From positions 9,558,304 through 9,622,303 of the forward strand of contig OZ038437.1 of the NCBI GenBank assembly GCA_964036275.1: a DNA stretch of 64,000 nucleotides. The letters run 5' to 3'. This DNA is from Litoditis marina (Eukaryota; Nematoda; Chromadorea; Rhabditida; Rhabditidae). The position numbers and the translations under genes are program-made. Below are positions 54,062 through 64,000 of this stretch, piece by piece (position 1 is the stretch's first letter; each line of letters begins with the position of its first letter). A model generated the notes under the pieces. The model ran no database searches. It was not told the origin of the DNA and saw only the letters and a list, made by a program, of their open reading frames with translations.

Positions 54062-55844
54062 TCGATTTTCGAGAAACTACGAAAAAATACCTCACACGAT
54101 CATACAAGTATCTCACAACCTCACACGATATGAGAAATACTCCGAAAATACTAGGTAAATAAACTGAATGCTAGTGGAAGAAATATGAACGTGCGTAACC
54201 ACGTTAACGTTAACGCATATGACAGTTGAAAGGGTATTTCACCTTCGCAAGAAATTCAGCTATAGTTTGTACTATATTCATTAATAAGCGTTATGGTATG
54301 AGTTAGAGGGAGGTACCTCCAACTTTTCACTTTTTCACGAGAATATTCTTATTTTAACTTCTCATCTACAATTAACTATCCCACCCATGTCCTATGTGGA
54401 TAATAAGAGAAAAGAGGTTCGCGATTGAAAAAGAAAGAATTATTAACTTAGAGTTTTTTGGGATGCTAAATGCAGTTGGCATGATTAGTTCTCTATTAGC
54501 TCTTATTGTCTTGGATTGGACATGTTATCTTGAAAAATGAAAATCACGTCTCTTCGAGTCAGCTGTTTTTGGTATTCGGGCCCTCTCAATTGATTGCGAA
54601 ACCCGATCATTTGCTGGGCAAAGTTAATTAGTAATTTTGTAAATAATCTTCTAAGATTCTTTATTCAGGAAAAAAGTGGAATGTTGTGTATGCTCTGTCT
54701 CTACCCTCATTTTTTTTCGTAAAATATCCACCCCGACCCTCTATACCACGCTTTTTCTCTTTTATGTTTCTCTTTGCAACTGGTCTTCTGTTTCTTGTTT
54801 AGCTTCTCTTCTGTTAATCTATGATTATTTGGATAACTTCTCCGCTCATGCTCATTGATGATAGTGCTCCTCTTAACTGTGATGTGAGCTGAAATCGTCG
54901 GTTTGTGATTGTGGCTATATTGATTAGGTGGTTCAAGGACTTTGAGATGTGTGTAAAGTTTTTCGTTTCTCTAATGTTTGTTCTTACCATTCTCATAATA
55001 ATTTTTGGATTGTCAGTTTTATTCGTGTACTTCACAGAATAGTTGAGCGAAATGTGAAGATTTGTTTTTCTAATGAATGTTTTTGCTCTGTTAGCACCTA
55101 ATTCACACTGACTCACAGTTTGTTTTCCAGCAGCAGTTGGAAAATACGGCAACAACAAATACATAATATAATTCTAGCCGATTCGCTGATTATGTTAGTG
55201 TTATAGAATGCCCACTGAGCGCGTATCGAGAGACGATTTTCTGTCTCTTCAAATTAAAAAAAGTTGTTTCACGGTCATTGGTTCAGAGTTCAAAGTTCGG
55301 AGCAAAGCACCTTTCCTCATTTCAAATGTCAACAAAGAACTTATAATCTGTTATGTTCTAAGTATGCTAAGAAATTTTGTTGTTTGGTTTTTTGTTGGTA
55401 AAAAACCATGTCGTTTCGGCTTGGCCAATAAAAAAATTATATATTGACCACTGTCCTGAATTATACGAGTGGATCAACAACATTATATTGAAAGAAACTT
55501 GTTTTTCGTTGAAATTCGGGAGTTATGCTAGATGCGAAGGACAAAACTACAACTTTGCATATGTCATACTTGCTAAAGGGAGACTATCTACCGTACAGAG
55601 ATCAAACAAATAGAACTTCGTGTTTCTAAGCTTTTTCTACCAAAATATTTCGGTTTCTATGAACACAATCAAGTTGAGGTCGACGGCATCGGTATAGTTT
55701 TTAATTTAATTCGAAAAGAGCTATTCCAACTATTGGTAATAGTATATTATTTTCGTTTCTTCGATCATCCCGTGTTTATTCAAGTGAGAGCGTAAAATAT
55801 ACGAAATTCCATAAAATTAGAAATTAGAGAACATTTGAATTCGA
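54062..55844. other. Intergenic, no gene seen
   Basis: AT-rich sequence with short frames on both strands; the 116-codon minus frame at 54814-55164 has no recognisable motif or splice context. Confidence 0.4.
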
Positions 55845-55924
55845 TTTTTCCCGCCATTTCTAAGTCCCGCCCCCTGTGCTTTTTACGGCTGGAATTGAGG
55901 TGTCGTTTTTTGTACACGCACAGT

Positions 55925-58691
55925 TCACGTCATGGTTACTGTACTGCCTTTCATTGTACGGTGTACTTGCGTACGTATTGTAGTGTATCTACGTACGTCT
56001 TTAACCCTCCCCCCCCCCTTCTGAAAAAAAGCAGGCATTTCAAATCATATGGTGTTAGGTAATGGTAAATTTATCTGAGACTCTGCGATCTTGATAGTTT
56101 TAAAATGAACGAACGACTTCTAGAAAATGTGCGAAAAGTTTGCTTGTTTTTTGTGATCATTTGAATGGCAGAGAAAACCTAACCTACGTCATGATAAAGA
56201 CTGCACCCCACAATACAATAATTAAAAAGACTCCGAAGTTCACACAATGCGTTCGGAGATGAATTATGACAGGGTCATTATGTAGAATATGAAAGGCTAG
56301 AAAGTTGAAGAATAAACGAAGAATCACCACCTGAAGCTATAATATATTTGAAATTAGATAAAAATTACGACAAAACTGTGCAATTTTTTATCACAAATCT
56401 TATCACAAAATTAGGTCCACTATTTTGTATTCAAGAATACTATTTTTGGTTGGTGACCAACTGCGTATGAATTGTATCACTCACTGACCATGAAGACTCA
56501 TGAAGTATATAAAACACTCCCCAAATGACGGCTGGTGGCCATAGTTTGGCTACTGGTGCAGTATTTTACACAGTGTGGACGATGCTGAAAAACAAGCTGA
56601 AAATACACATGGAGACGCAAACCGATTGAATCGAACCGGATATTCAAATATAATCATCTTCATATTTGACCGATTGTGAATTGGAAAACGTTCTCTATTC
56701 TCAATTAATGGGCGGTTAAATATTCAGTAGTTATTTGGTGTGAAACGTATACGGTTGAACAAATCTTATAATTTGGTCCCAATAAAGAGGAAAAAAACCT
56801 AGCACTAACCAATAAACACTAAACGCAGCACTAAGCTATAATGAATCGGTCCTGGAAAGGATTATCGTAATGCAAGAAACTTCGATTATCCTAAACTTTC
56901 ATAATTTCTCCATCTAATCTATAATCTACTTTTGTAATTATGTTGTTATAAAGCTTCCTTTACTTGTATGTATTTTTTCGAGATGTTTTGAGAAGATTTC
57001 TATACTTTTGACGGCGTCAATATTGTTGTGTTCGTAAGGGTGGCGTCGATGTCATGTCGCTAGAGTCGCATTTTCGAAAAAAAAAACGGAGCGAGATATG
57101 AAGCTCTTACTTGGATTGGTGTTCTTTTGTATTGGTTATTTTCATCTACAAGATTAGTTCTGGATACCTGACACCACGACAGTAAAGAAAGGCGATCCTT
57201 TTAGAGAACTAGTTTTTCTCCAATGTTGATCCAAACTACTGTGTTTGTAACCACCCCCCCCCCACACGTTTAGTCGTAATTCCTTTTTCTCTTTTGTAAT
57301 TTTGTTGTTCGCATTCTCCCACTAATTTTTTGAATTTCTTCACTTACTTTTCACCTATCTCTTGCCTTACCTTTTTCGAACGTATTCTTTGGGTATTCAA
57401 TACTGTTATCTGAGCTCGGTATACTTGGAATGTCTTGATGTCTCTAAGTAGACAATTGAGATCTTGGCTGTTTTTGGTCGAGCGTTGTTTGTCTTCTTAA
57501 AAACATTTATTCGGAACATGAATGTTTGCGGAATTGCAAAACAGTTTCTGCTTCGTTTTTTCGGTTTCACACGCAAATAAATCATTTTCTGCGGAAATGA
57601 CTGGAAAATGTTATTCATGATTTTCTGAACTCTCGTCGTATAGCGATCGAGTTTCCCTCAATTTAAGATCAAAATTTAGACAGGATCAAATTTTGAGTAA
57701 ACATTTTAATCAGATCAATCGGAGTAGCTGCTAAGATTTCACGTTATCTCAAAATGACCTACAATGTGCAGTTTATAGTTGTGCGCAACACGCGCGCGTT
57801 TGCCAGATCCCGCGCGCTTCACCGGCTAAGGCCGCTTCCATACGTTTTACGTCGGCGTCAAACGCAGGCGTAGATGTGAAGAAAACATGCGCATTGACTT
57901 TATCAGCGTTAACGCCGTCGTGAATCAATACGTATGTTTTATTCACTATTAACGCCGGCGTTAAACGTTGACGTGAAAAATATGAATTATGTCTGAGAAT
58001 CTTGTGTATTTGCGTCAAACCCGATGTTCACAGTTTGGAGCAGCCCTTCCAACTGAATACCGAAAAACATTAGTTGGGGATGAATAGTATATTGCTTTCT
58101 CAGCACCTGTTTTCCGCCTGAATGAACATAGCCTGGAGGCTGTCCTCAATTCTCGTCCACCACTTTAACGATTGCGTGATTTTGTATCGGTTTGCATCTG
58201 ATGTAGGAGTTGTGACTTGTTCCTGGAAAAACTATTCCAGTTTAAGTGAAAGGTAGGTTGAACTAGACGAACACAACTATTTCTACATGTACCTAAAGAA
58301 ACTAAAACAATGAAATTATTACACAAAATTTAATGTGTTTGTATCTACCAGTTCAACTGTTTGTTAAAACCAGCCTATGAATACAATACCTAGGGAAAGA
58401 AATCTGAGGTAAAAATAAAGAAGATAGAGAAGAGAAGATAGAAAAATGGAACGGTGCAACCCCTAGTATGCCTATTGCGAAATCAATATCACTTCTCATT
58501 TGATGTATTTTACGGAGTTATTGATTTCTTTTCCTATCGGTTTCCAGAACATCCACTTATTTTTTCTTTGATGTCAGTGAGAGCGCAAACTACTCAGAGA
58601 ATCCACGATTTCTGGAAGGCAGCAATGAATGCCGTATTTGGCTAACGGCGTTAGCCGAAAAGGCACGAGAATCAGAGAATTGTGCGCGATC
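55925..58691. mobile_element. 2.77-kb repeat, arm 2 (inverted)
   Basis: Inverted counterpart of 35197-37975, about 18 kb away. It differs by scattered substitutions and homopolymer lengths. Next to its left end (55845-55925) is a tail, CCCGCCATTTCTAAGTCCCGCC, that is missing at arm 1 but present in a fragment at 47040-47150. Arm 2 therefore retains a more complete end of the element. Confidence 0.75.
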
Positions 58692-59290
58692 ATACTCAAT
58701 AATAAGACATGTAGGCCAATTACAAATCGGTTGCCTGTTTTTCAACTGCAATCGAGTTTAATGAACCCAAACTATTTCTGCGAACCGAAAATCTCTCCAC
58801 AGAATTGTGGTTCCGTTTGAGAAACAATCTGATTGCACACAACCAGGTTGCTTTTGGAAAAGACCTAAGTGGTCTTATATAAAAGGGTCGCATCTTTCAT
58901 TGTATGCAACCCGGTGCAAATGTGAATAAGAAAACTTCTAGGAGTTGTGATGCCTTGGTTCAGTGATCTTATATACCAAGTGTGTATGATTCATTCTGAA
59001 CAACTGCGTGAACAGATGTTATCAGTTGTTCTCTTTGAATTATAGTAGAGTCCTCCATTTTGTCCATATTCTCATTGTAAGGTGTGACTTATTGTATTCT
59101 TATTATTTACCAATTACACACTAGTTCTTATTTTCGTACGAAGAGTGATAAGTCATCGCAACTATTTATTTCATTATGACTCTTTTAAATACTTTTATCT
59201 GATTCTCTTCGGTTTTCAGCACAAATGTGTGGTATTTTTTGATATTTCTTCACGTGTGATGAAGACAATGATAAAGACATGATGAGAGAT
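58692..59290. other. Intergenic; TATA-like box at 58876
   Basis: TATATAAAAGG at 58876 on the plus strand resembles a core promoter, but no coding exon follows within 400 bp. AATAAA on the minus strand at 59170-59165 could serve the small exon at 59291-59327. Confidence 0.35.
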
Positions 59291-59327
59291 TTACGAGCAC
59301 TTTCCACCGCGTCCGGTGTCATTGGCT
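59291..59327 (-). CDS. Possible terminal exon, small Cys-containing peptide
   Basis: A TTATATTTCAG acceptor precedes a GC-rich 37-bp stretch ending VPANDTGRGGKCS and a stop. Minus-strand AATAAA lies about 120 bp downstream (59170-59165). The candidate upstream coding region (59480-59380) does not join in a convincing phase, so the gene model is incomplete and no family is assigned. Confidence 0.22.
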
Positions 59328-60835
59328 GGAACTTCTGAAATATAAAAAATCATACAAATACATATGTATTTGTTTGCGACCTTATATTTTTTTGTTTGTT
59401 GCAGAGCTACCCACTTATCTAACAGCAAACGGACAAGTGAGCAGATAACCACCGGACTGAACATGAAAAAGAAGAAGTTCAAAATGTGCCTAAAAAATAT
59501 TTACCATGAATTACAATGAAGTTCAGAAGAAAAATTCAATACACCTTTAAAGAATCCGTCCCGTTTTTATTTTGACTTTTGAGTTCACAATCTGACCCTA
59601 GATGAAAAATCATTATCAAAAATATATACTTTTATATCCCTATCTTGCTTCGTTTTCTCAGAAAAGCGGCTAACGAAATGAAACCGATAGGGGGGTTGCG
59701 TACGGGGTATGCTCAAAATAGCCTATAGAAGTGTAAAAATGATTTTAAAACACTCTACCACGTCCAAAAAAATATTTAGCAATAAAATCAAACAACTATA
59801 TACTGATACAACTATGGTAGACAATACATCCAACATCTGGCTCTAAGAACTAAAACAAATTCATAAACATTTTGCAGTTACAGTGACTGACAAAGCCTCA
59901 TCAAATTATTCTTTCACATGCAAAAAGTTATACATCGAACTAATGAACAAAGAGATGGGAACAACACAGCAAAATTTTAATTCCACATATTCCGCATATA
60001 CTCAAGAGAATATCGATCAAATAGTTACTCGACATCGAATAGCCAACAAAAATTGGAGAATCAAGACACCTAAAGTAACTTAAATTCTAAAAATATACGG
60101 AATCCCAAAGCTACACAAATTTCCCATTGAATGCAGATTCATAACAGGTGCAAGAACAAGTAGCTTAAGAGATCTATCTACACAAATCCAGAAAATACTC
60201 AAACATGTGCGAAACCACTTTAAAAAATACTGCAACATTATAGAAAATAGAAACAATATTTCGGTATTTTGGCCAGTAGATAGTAGTTATCATCTGTTAA
60301 AGGAACTAAGAGATTTGAAACCAAATGACTATCATTTATATTCTGCAGACTTTACCAGCCTATTCACCTGCCTACCTCATAACATAGTCACACAGAATAT
60401 AAATCACTTATTAGATCTATGCTTTAGCAATGCTGGAGAAAACATCAAATATATAACAACCCCATATAAGAAAACGTTTTACACAACTGATGTAAGTAAT
60501 ATCAGAGATAGCCACAGTTAGTCTAAAAACAATATCAAAAACCTTATAAGTTACATTTTGAACATTATCTTCGCAAGATATAAGACGGTTACAACTAAAT
60601 TTTTTTCAAAATTCAAAGTAATTCACGGAACTCTGTCAATTTGTGAACGGGAACTTTTTTTGCGCCTTGCGGTCGAAATGACACATATTTTGTTTTCTTG
60701 TCAACGCGATGTTGGCATTTGACAATGATAATCTTTTGGCAAATGCTAAGTGAACGGAGCTCTCTTGTCACTTTTCACCCAAAGGGATCATCTTTACCAT
60801 TTGCCATTTGCACTGATTCATTTTGACACGTGCCA

Positions 60836-60907
60836 AACCGTTGAGAGGATTCGAAGCCTTGGCCGCTGGGCCAAAAGCAAGAGCACTACCACTACACTAA
60901 GGGAGCA
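60836..60907 (-). tRNA. tRNA-like sequence, left half of inserted element
   Basis: On the minus strand it has A box TTAGTGTAGTGGTAG, loop region CTTGCTTTTGGCC and B box GGCTTCGAATCC. The arms are degenerate, so it is a tRNA relic. It pairs in inverted orientation with the one at 61254. Confidence 0.45.
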
Positions 60908-61253
60908 CCTGCATTTGAAAGGAAAAGACCGCGCTATATAAAACCCCGCCGCAATTGTTCAGATTAACGTTGTCACACATGAGTGTATTAAAAAGGATTA
61001 GTTTATTGAAAAATAAAATTTCATAAATAGAAAACGTGAATTTAAAGGTTCACAGCAAAAACATTTCAGCTAGTTAAAAGCCAGTAGCAACTTTTTGCCC
61101 GATATCGCAGGTTTAAGTGTTTACGATATTCACTTTTCCGCTTCTTGTTTTTGCTTTCAGAGATTCGCACCCATAATTCGTCATCCATTCTCATCCCGTT
61201 ATGAATATGCCCGCCCCGGTGTGTGTGTACGAACTGTTCGCGCTCTGGAACGT

Positions 61254-61324
61254 AGCCCGCTTAGTGTAGTGGTAAGCGTCTCGCTTTTGGTGTGGCGGGG
61301 TCCGGTTCGATTCCCGCATGAGGC
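61254..61324 (+). tRNA. tRNA-like sequence, right half of inserted element
   Basis: A box TTAGTGTAGTGGTAAGCG (61261-61278), anticodon arm CTCGC with loop TTTTGGT, and B box GGTTCGATTCCCG (61304-61316). The CTCGCTTTTGG stretch resembles tRNA-Pro(UGG), but by strict counting the loop anticodon is TTG, and the 3' half of the anticodon stem and the acceptor pair poorly. A pseudo-tRNA is most likely. Confidence 0.5.
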
Positions 61325-62239
61325 AAACTCCTGTTGACACGTGTCAAGAAAGAGGATCGTTCCTGGCAATTGTCAGTGTTGAGCAGTGATAATATCACTT
61401 ACCAAGTGTTGAGTAGTGATAGTATCACTTGGCAGACATCAATATCCATGTTTGGCGCTTGTCATTTGGGTTTGCTCTAATATTTCCCAGATACAGCAGC
61501 AACTTTGACAAGATAATGGTTTACTTGTCACACCCACTCCGTTGACAACATTTTGGTAAAAAACGGAAATTTTGAAAAAATTTAGTTGGACCCGTCTTAT
61601 ATGGAAACTCTATTTATAAACAAACCGCCGGAATTCCTCAAGGAAATAATGCATCTCCACTACTTGCAGATTTAACATTAGCTTATATGGAATACAAGTA
61701 TATTATGGCTAAACAAGAGAAGTTCAAAAATATTACATGAGATCTTTCCGATATATGGATGATTTACTCATAATTTATAAACCTGATCAGACACAGACTA
61801 TTGAAAACTTTTCCGCTATTTATGACAACCAACTTCAACTGGAAAAGACTAATGAAAGCGTATATTCTTGTAATTACTTAGACCTGAACATCACCCTGAA
61901 TAATTCAGAGAAAGTATGTACCACAAAATTATATAATAAAACTGATTATTACCAGTTCAAAATTCAAAAATATCCACATTACAAATCTAATATACCTTTA
62001 CAAATTGGACTTAACACGATTACTGGAGAACTCATCAGATTTTCAAGAAGTTGTTCACAAATATAAGATTTTTTAGATAGAGTTGAACATTTAGTTCAAG
62101 ACTACAGAAACAATGAATTTCCATCTATGGTTATCATAAATAGAATACTCAGAGTAATTAAAAACAATGAACTAATATAGTACAAATACAATAATGCTGA
62201 AATGAAGAAATACTGTCATAACTCAGAACATAGACATCC

Positions 62240-64000
62240 ATGAATTCTGATTCTTCTACTAAAAGCATTCTAAGAGATAAAGAATTGTTCTGGATCAAAG
62301 TCATGTTCAGTTGCTATCCACTCGGGATGAATGATCAAATCAAAAGCTTTGGGAATATTTCAAATAATACCAACCCATTAAATAAGAAAACTCATCCTTA
62401 TTTTGTCATGCCAACACCGATGAAACGTAAGTGTCACGGTGTAAAACGTAGAACTCGCAAACTCCAGAAACCACATAGAACAGGAGATCAAATAATCCAA
62501 CTTATAATAAACATGAATGGACGCGACTTATATATTCTTTCACGAAACCTTAGCAATAAAGAAAAGAATTTATTAATTGAAATAGCTTTCACTAGTGAAT
62601 TCGAACAGTTAGAATTTTCGGCACGGTATAAAATATACTGTCTTATAAGTAACCATTTTTGGGAAAACAATAAAATAAATAACAGCAAGAAAAACCCTAC
62701 GTTTAGTATCAAATTAGATTTCATTTCTAAAAAACTTGAAAGTATTCATCTACCTAGTCTTATTAACTGTAGCAAAATAAAACAAGAACTAAAGGATATT
62801 ACATCAGACAATGATGCTTATATTAGAATCATGTACACATATAAACCACCAGTTTCACTGAGTATATTCAATTATTCAAAGTTTTTGAAGAACATGGACG
62901 AAGGTAAGAAAAACTTTATTTTGTCAGATGACTACCAATGCATTTGCAATAAATATAGTAAATATGTTGATAAAGTGCATAAACATGTATGTACTGGTGA
63001 TCTTAATATCATAGAAAATGTACGAATACATAAACTGCTATCTATGGGTACCAAGTATAGGACGCATAATGAAACTTCCCAAACAGATTTCATACAATTA
63101 GCAAGGACGGCCAAAACAGAGATTTTGAACACAATTAAAAAGAAATACAAACCTAGTCAGATTAAATTGAATAAGCTAGATAGTATCTTCAATGAAGAAG
63201 TGATAGATAAGGTGCGTTATCGTACGAATGTAAATACTTATACACATGAAGATGAAATCATACTTACTCAAAAGGATATTAAGGCGCTACAGATATATAA
63301 GGATAAGTTCATTATAACTAGTGTTGATAAAGCATCTAACAACTATGCTATTATTTGTCCTAAATTTTACTTGCAACAGATGGAACAGGAAATGAACAGA
63401 CAGAACAGCACTAATGACACTTATCAAAAATGTAATAAGAATATAAATAATGTGTTACAAAATCACCAACAAATCTATAATTCTCTTAGTTTCACAAATA
63501 AAGAAGAAGATAAACGCTTACCAATGATATATGGTATACCTAAAATGCATAAAGAGCGGTTAAAGTTCAGATTTATAAGTGGAGCTAAGCAGAGTAGTTT
63601 AAAAAAGGTATGTGTTACTCTGCAAATTATATTGAAACATATAAGATCGCATTTCAAAAATCTATGCAATGTTATTTTTGAGAGAACAGGTGTGAAAATG
63701 TTCTGGGCTATAGATAATAGTCAGACAGTAGTTGAAAACGTTACAAGAATTAAAATTAAAGATGATACAAAAATATTTTCAGCAGATTTCACTAGTCTCT
63801 TCACCAATCTACCACATGGGATAGTCAAATCCAATTTATATAGTTTACTAAATATTTGTATGAAAAATCATAAATATGTGAATGTTAATGGTACATACTG
63901 TAGTTATTCAGCAACACATAATGGAAAAGGAGCGTACTATACTATAAATGAAGTATTCTATATGTTGAATTCTCTATTAGATAATAGTTTTGTCACCTAC
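62240..64000 (+). CDS. Penelope-like retroelement, copy 2: Naiad-type polyprotein, open to window edge
   Basis: An ATG at 62240 (in-frame stop at 62231) opens 586 codons without a stop to the end of the window. Residues about 15-35 (DKELFWIKVMFSCYPLGMND) resemble the tail of an N-terminal GIY-YIG endonuclease. A basic stretch follows (KRKCHGVKRRTRK). A CxC motif (QCICNKY, about 233-239) leads into VHKHVCTGDLNII and GTKYR. The reverse transcriptase begins with SVDKASNNYAIICPK, then YGIPKMHK, FRFISGAK and SADFTSLFTNLPHGIV near 525-540. The catalytic YxDD lies beyond the window. Endonuclease before reverse transcriptase with a CxC linker is the permuted layout reported for Naiad/Chlamys Penelope-like elements. 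The GIY-YIG core itself is missing, so the 5' end is truncated or degraded upstream of 62240. No frameshifts are seen, in contrast to copy 1. Confidence 0.85.
   Translation, partial: MNSDSSTKSILRDKELFWIKVMFSCYPLGMNDQIKSFGNISNNTNPLNKKTHPYFVMPTPMKRKCHGVKRRTRKLQKPHRTGDQIIQLIINMNGRDLYILSRNLSNKEKNLLIEIAFTSEFEQLEFSARYKIYCLISNHFWENNKINNSKKNPTFSIKLDFISKKLESIHLPSLINCSKIKQELKDITSDNDAYIRIMYTYKPPVSLSIFNYSKFLKNMDEGKKNFILSDDYQCICNKYSKYVDKVHKHVCTGDLNIIENVRIHKLLSMGTKYRTHNETSQTDFIQLARTAKTEILNTIKKKYKPSQIKLNKLDSIFNEEVIDKVRYRTNVNTYTHEDEIILTQKDIKALQIYKDKFIITSVDKASNNYAIICPKFYLQQMEQEMNRQNSTNDTYQKCNKNINNVLQNHQQIYNSLSFTNKEEDKRLPMIYGIPKMHKERLKFRFISGAKQSSLKKVCVTLQIILKHIRSHFKNLCNVIFERTGVKMFWAIDNSQTVVENVTRIKIKDDTKIFSADFTSLFTNLPHGIVKSNLYSLLNICMKNHKYVNVNGTYCSYSATHNGKGAYYTINEVFYMLNSLLDNSFVTY

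Larger units (their letters stand above)
60581..61599. mobile_element. 1,019-bp inverted-repeat element inserted in PLE copy 1
   Basis: The ends are TAAGACGG(T/G)T-CAACTAAATTTTTTTCAAAAT and its complement, pairing over about 38 bp. The element is flanked by TA on both sides (60579-60580, 61600-61601; ATAT if one counts overlap). Removing it restores a continuous reverse transcriptase frame (FAR then YGNSIYKQ), which confirms the exact boundaries. A TA duplication fits Tc1/mariner-type transposition. There is no transposase. The two halves each carry TTGACACGTG-CAA and a tRNA-like sequence in opposite orientation. Confidence 0.85.
59720..62210 (+). pseudogene. Penelope-like retroelement, copy 1 (5'-truncated, interrupted)
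   Basis: Reverse transcriptase pieces in order on the plus strand: TDKASSNYSF (59888 on), YGIPKLHKFPIECRFITGAR (about 60097-60155), SADFTSLFTCLPHNIV (60345-60392), FAR (60571-60579), then after an insertion YGNSIYKQTAGIPQGNNASP (61600 on), YMDDLLII (61752-61775) and CNYLDLNITLN. Stops at 59844 and 60078 and a frameshift between 61715 and 61737 make it dead. The LPK-IHK, SLFT-LP, GIPQG and YMDD motifs place it with the Penelope-like group, whose reverse transcriptases are relatives of telomerase. It lacks the N-terminal region seen in copy 2 and has no C-terminal GIY-YIG domain before copy 2 begins. It is a different subfamily from copy 2, since residue identity looks well below 60%. Confidence 0.8.

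Noticed and set aside
54814..55164. 116-codon minus-strand ORF
   Set aside because: No recognisable motif, low-complexity composition and no splice or promoter context.
1..64000. Bacterial or phage origin of any part
   Set aside because: No ribosome-binding sites, operons or phage modules; genes have spliceosomal introns and AATAAA signals.

Overview
This window is eukaryotic. It is most likely from a nematode, or a close ecdysozoan relative. No bacterial operons, phage genes or CRISPR arrays are present. The case for a nematode rests on several points. Small secreted-protein genes have short exons ending in TTTCAG-type acceptors. Two genes carry a TTTTCCAG acceptor right at the start codon, as expected for spliced-leader trans-splicing. 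One multi-exon gene resembles the nematode fatty acid and retinol-binding (FAR) family, and an isolated exon matches the thaumatin-like (thn) family C-terminus. G/C homopolymer tracts are also frequent. The species cannot be named from the sequence.

Left end (1-13.48 kb): a head-to-tail array of units of about 3.96-4.00 kb (starts 1, 3977, 7936, 11936; the fourth truncated at about 13478). Each complete unit carries, on the minus strand, a two-exon gene for a 64-residue secreted six-cysteine defensin-like peptide. It also carries, on the plus strand, a 5'-truncated retrotransposon ORF1. A partial inverted copy lies at about 38.76-41.4 kb. It has a fuller 324-codon ORF1 and a peptide gene whose start codon is GTG.

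13.5-23 kb: a long-TIR DNA element with a nested 603-bp insertion flanked by a 9-bp duplication, a two-exon beta/gamma-crystallin-like secreted protein gene, an ORF1 pseudogene, a repeat with an internal tRNA-like sequence, and intergenic DNA.

23.6-27.2 kb: a seven-exon FAR-like gene on the minus strand. Its introns hold a MITE, a tRNA-derived SINE-like repeat and a (TA)n tract.

28.6-34.7 kb: a truncated LINE tail, then an apparently intact CR1/Jockey-type LINE with ORF1 and a 1025-codon ORF2.

35.2-58.7 kb: two inverted copies of a 2.77-kb repeat bracket palindromes, minisatellites (88, 119-140, 141 and 100 bp periods), the inverted peptide/ORF1 segment, the orphan thaumatin exon and SINE-like repeats.

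59.7-64 kb: two Penelope-like retroelement copies in tandem. The second is open to the window edge and has the CxC linker motif of the permuted Naiad-type clade. The first is interrupted by a 1,019-bp inverted-repeat element that contains two tRNA-like sequences.

Overall this is a repeat-dominated region with a few host secreted-protein genes. The peptide genes have been amplified with retroelement debris. No pathway or operon links the genes. What they share is secretion and small size, which suggests defence or surface/lumen functions; that link is inference.
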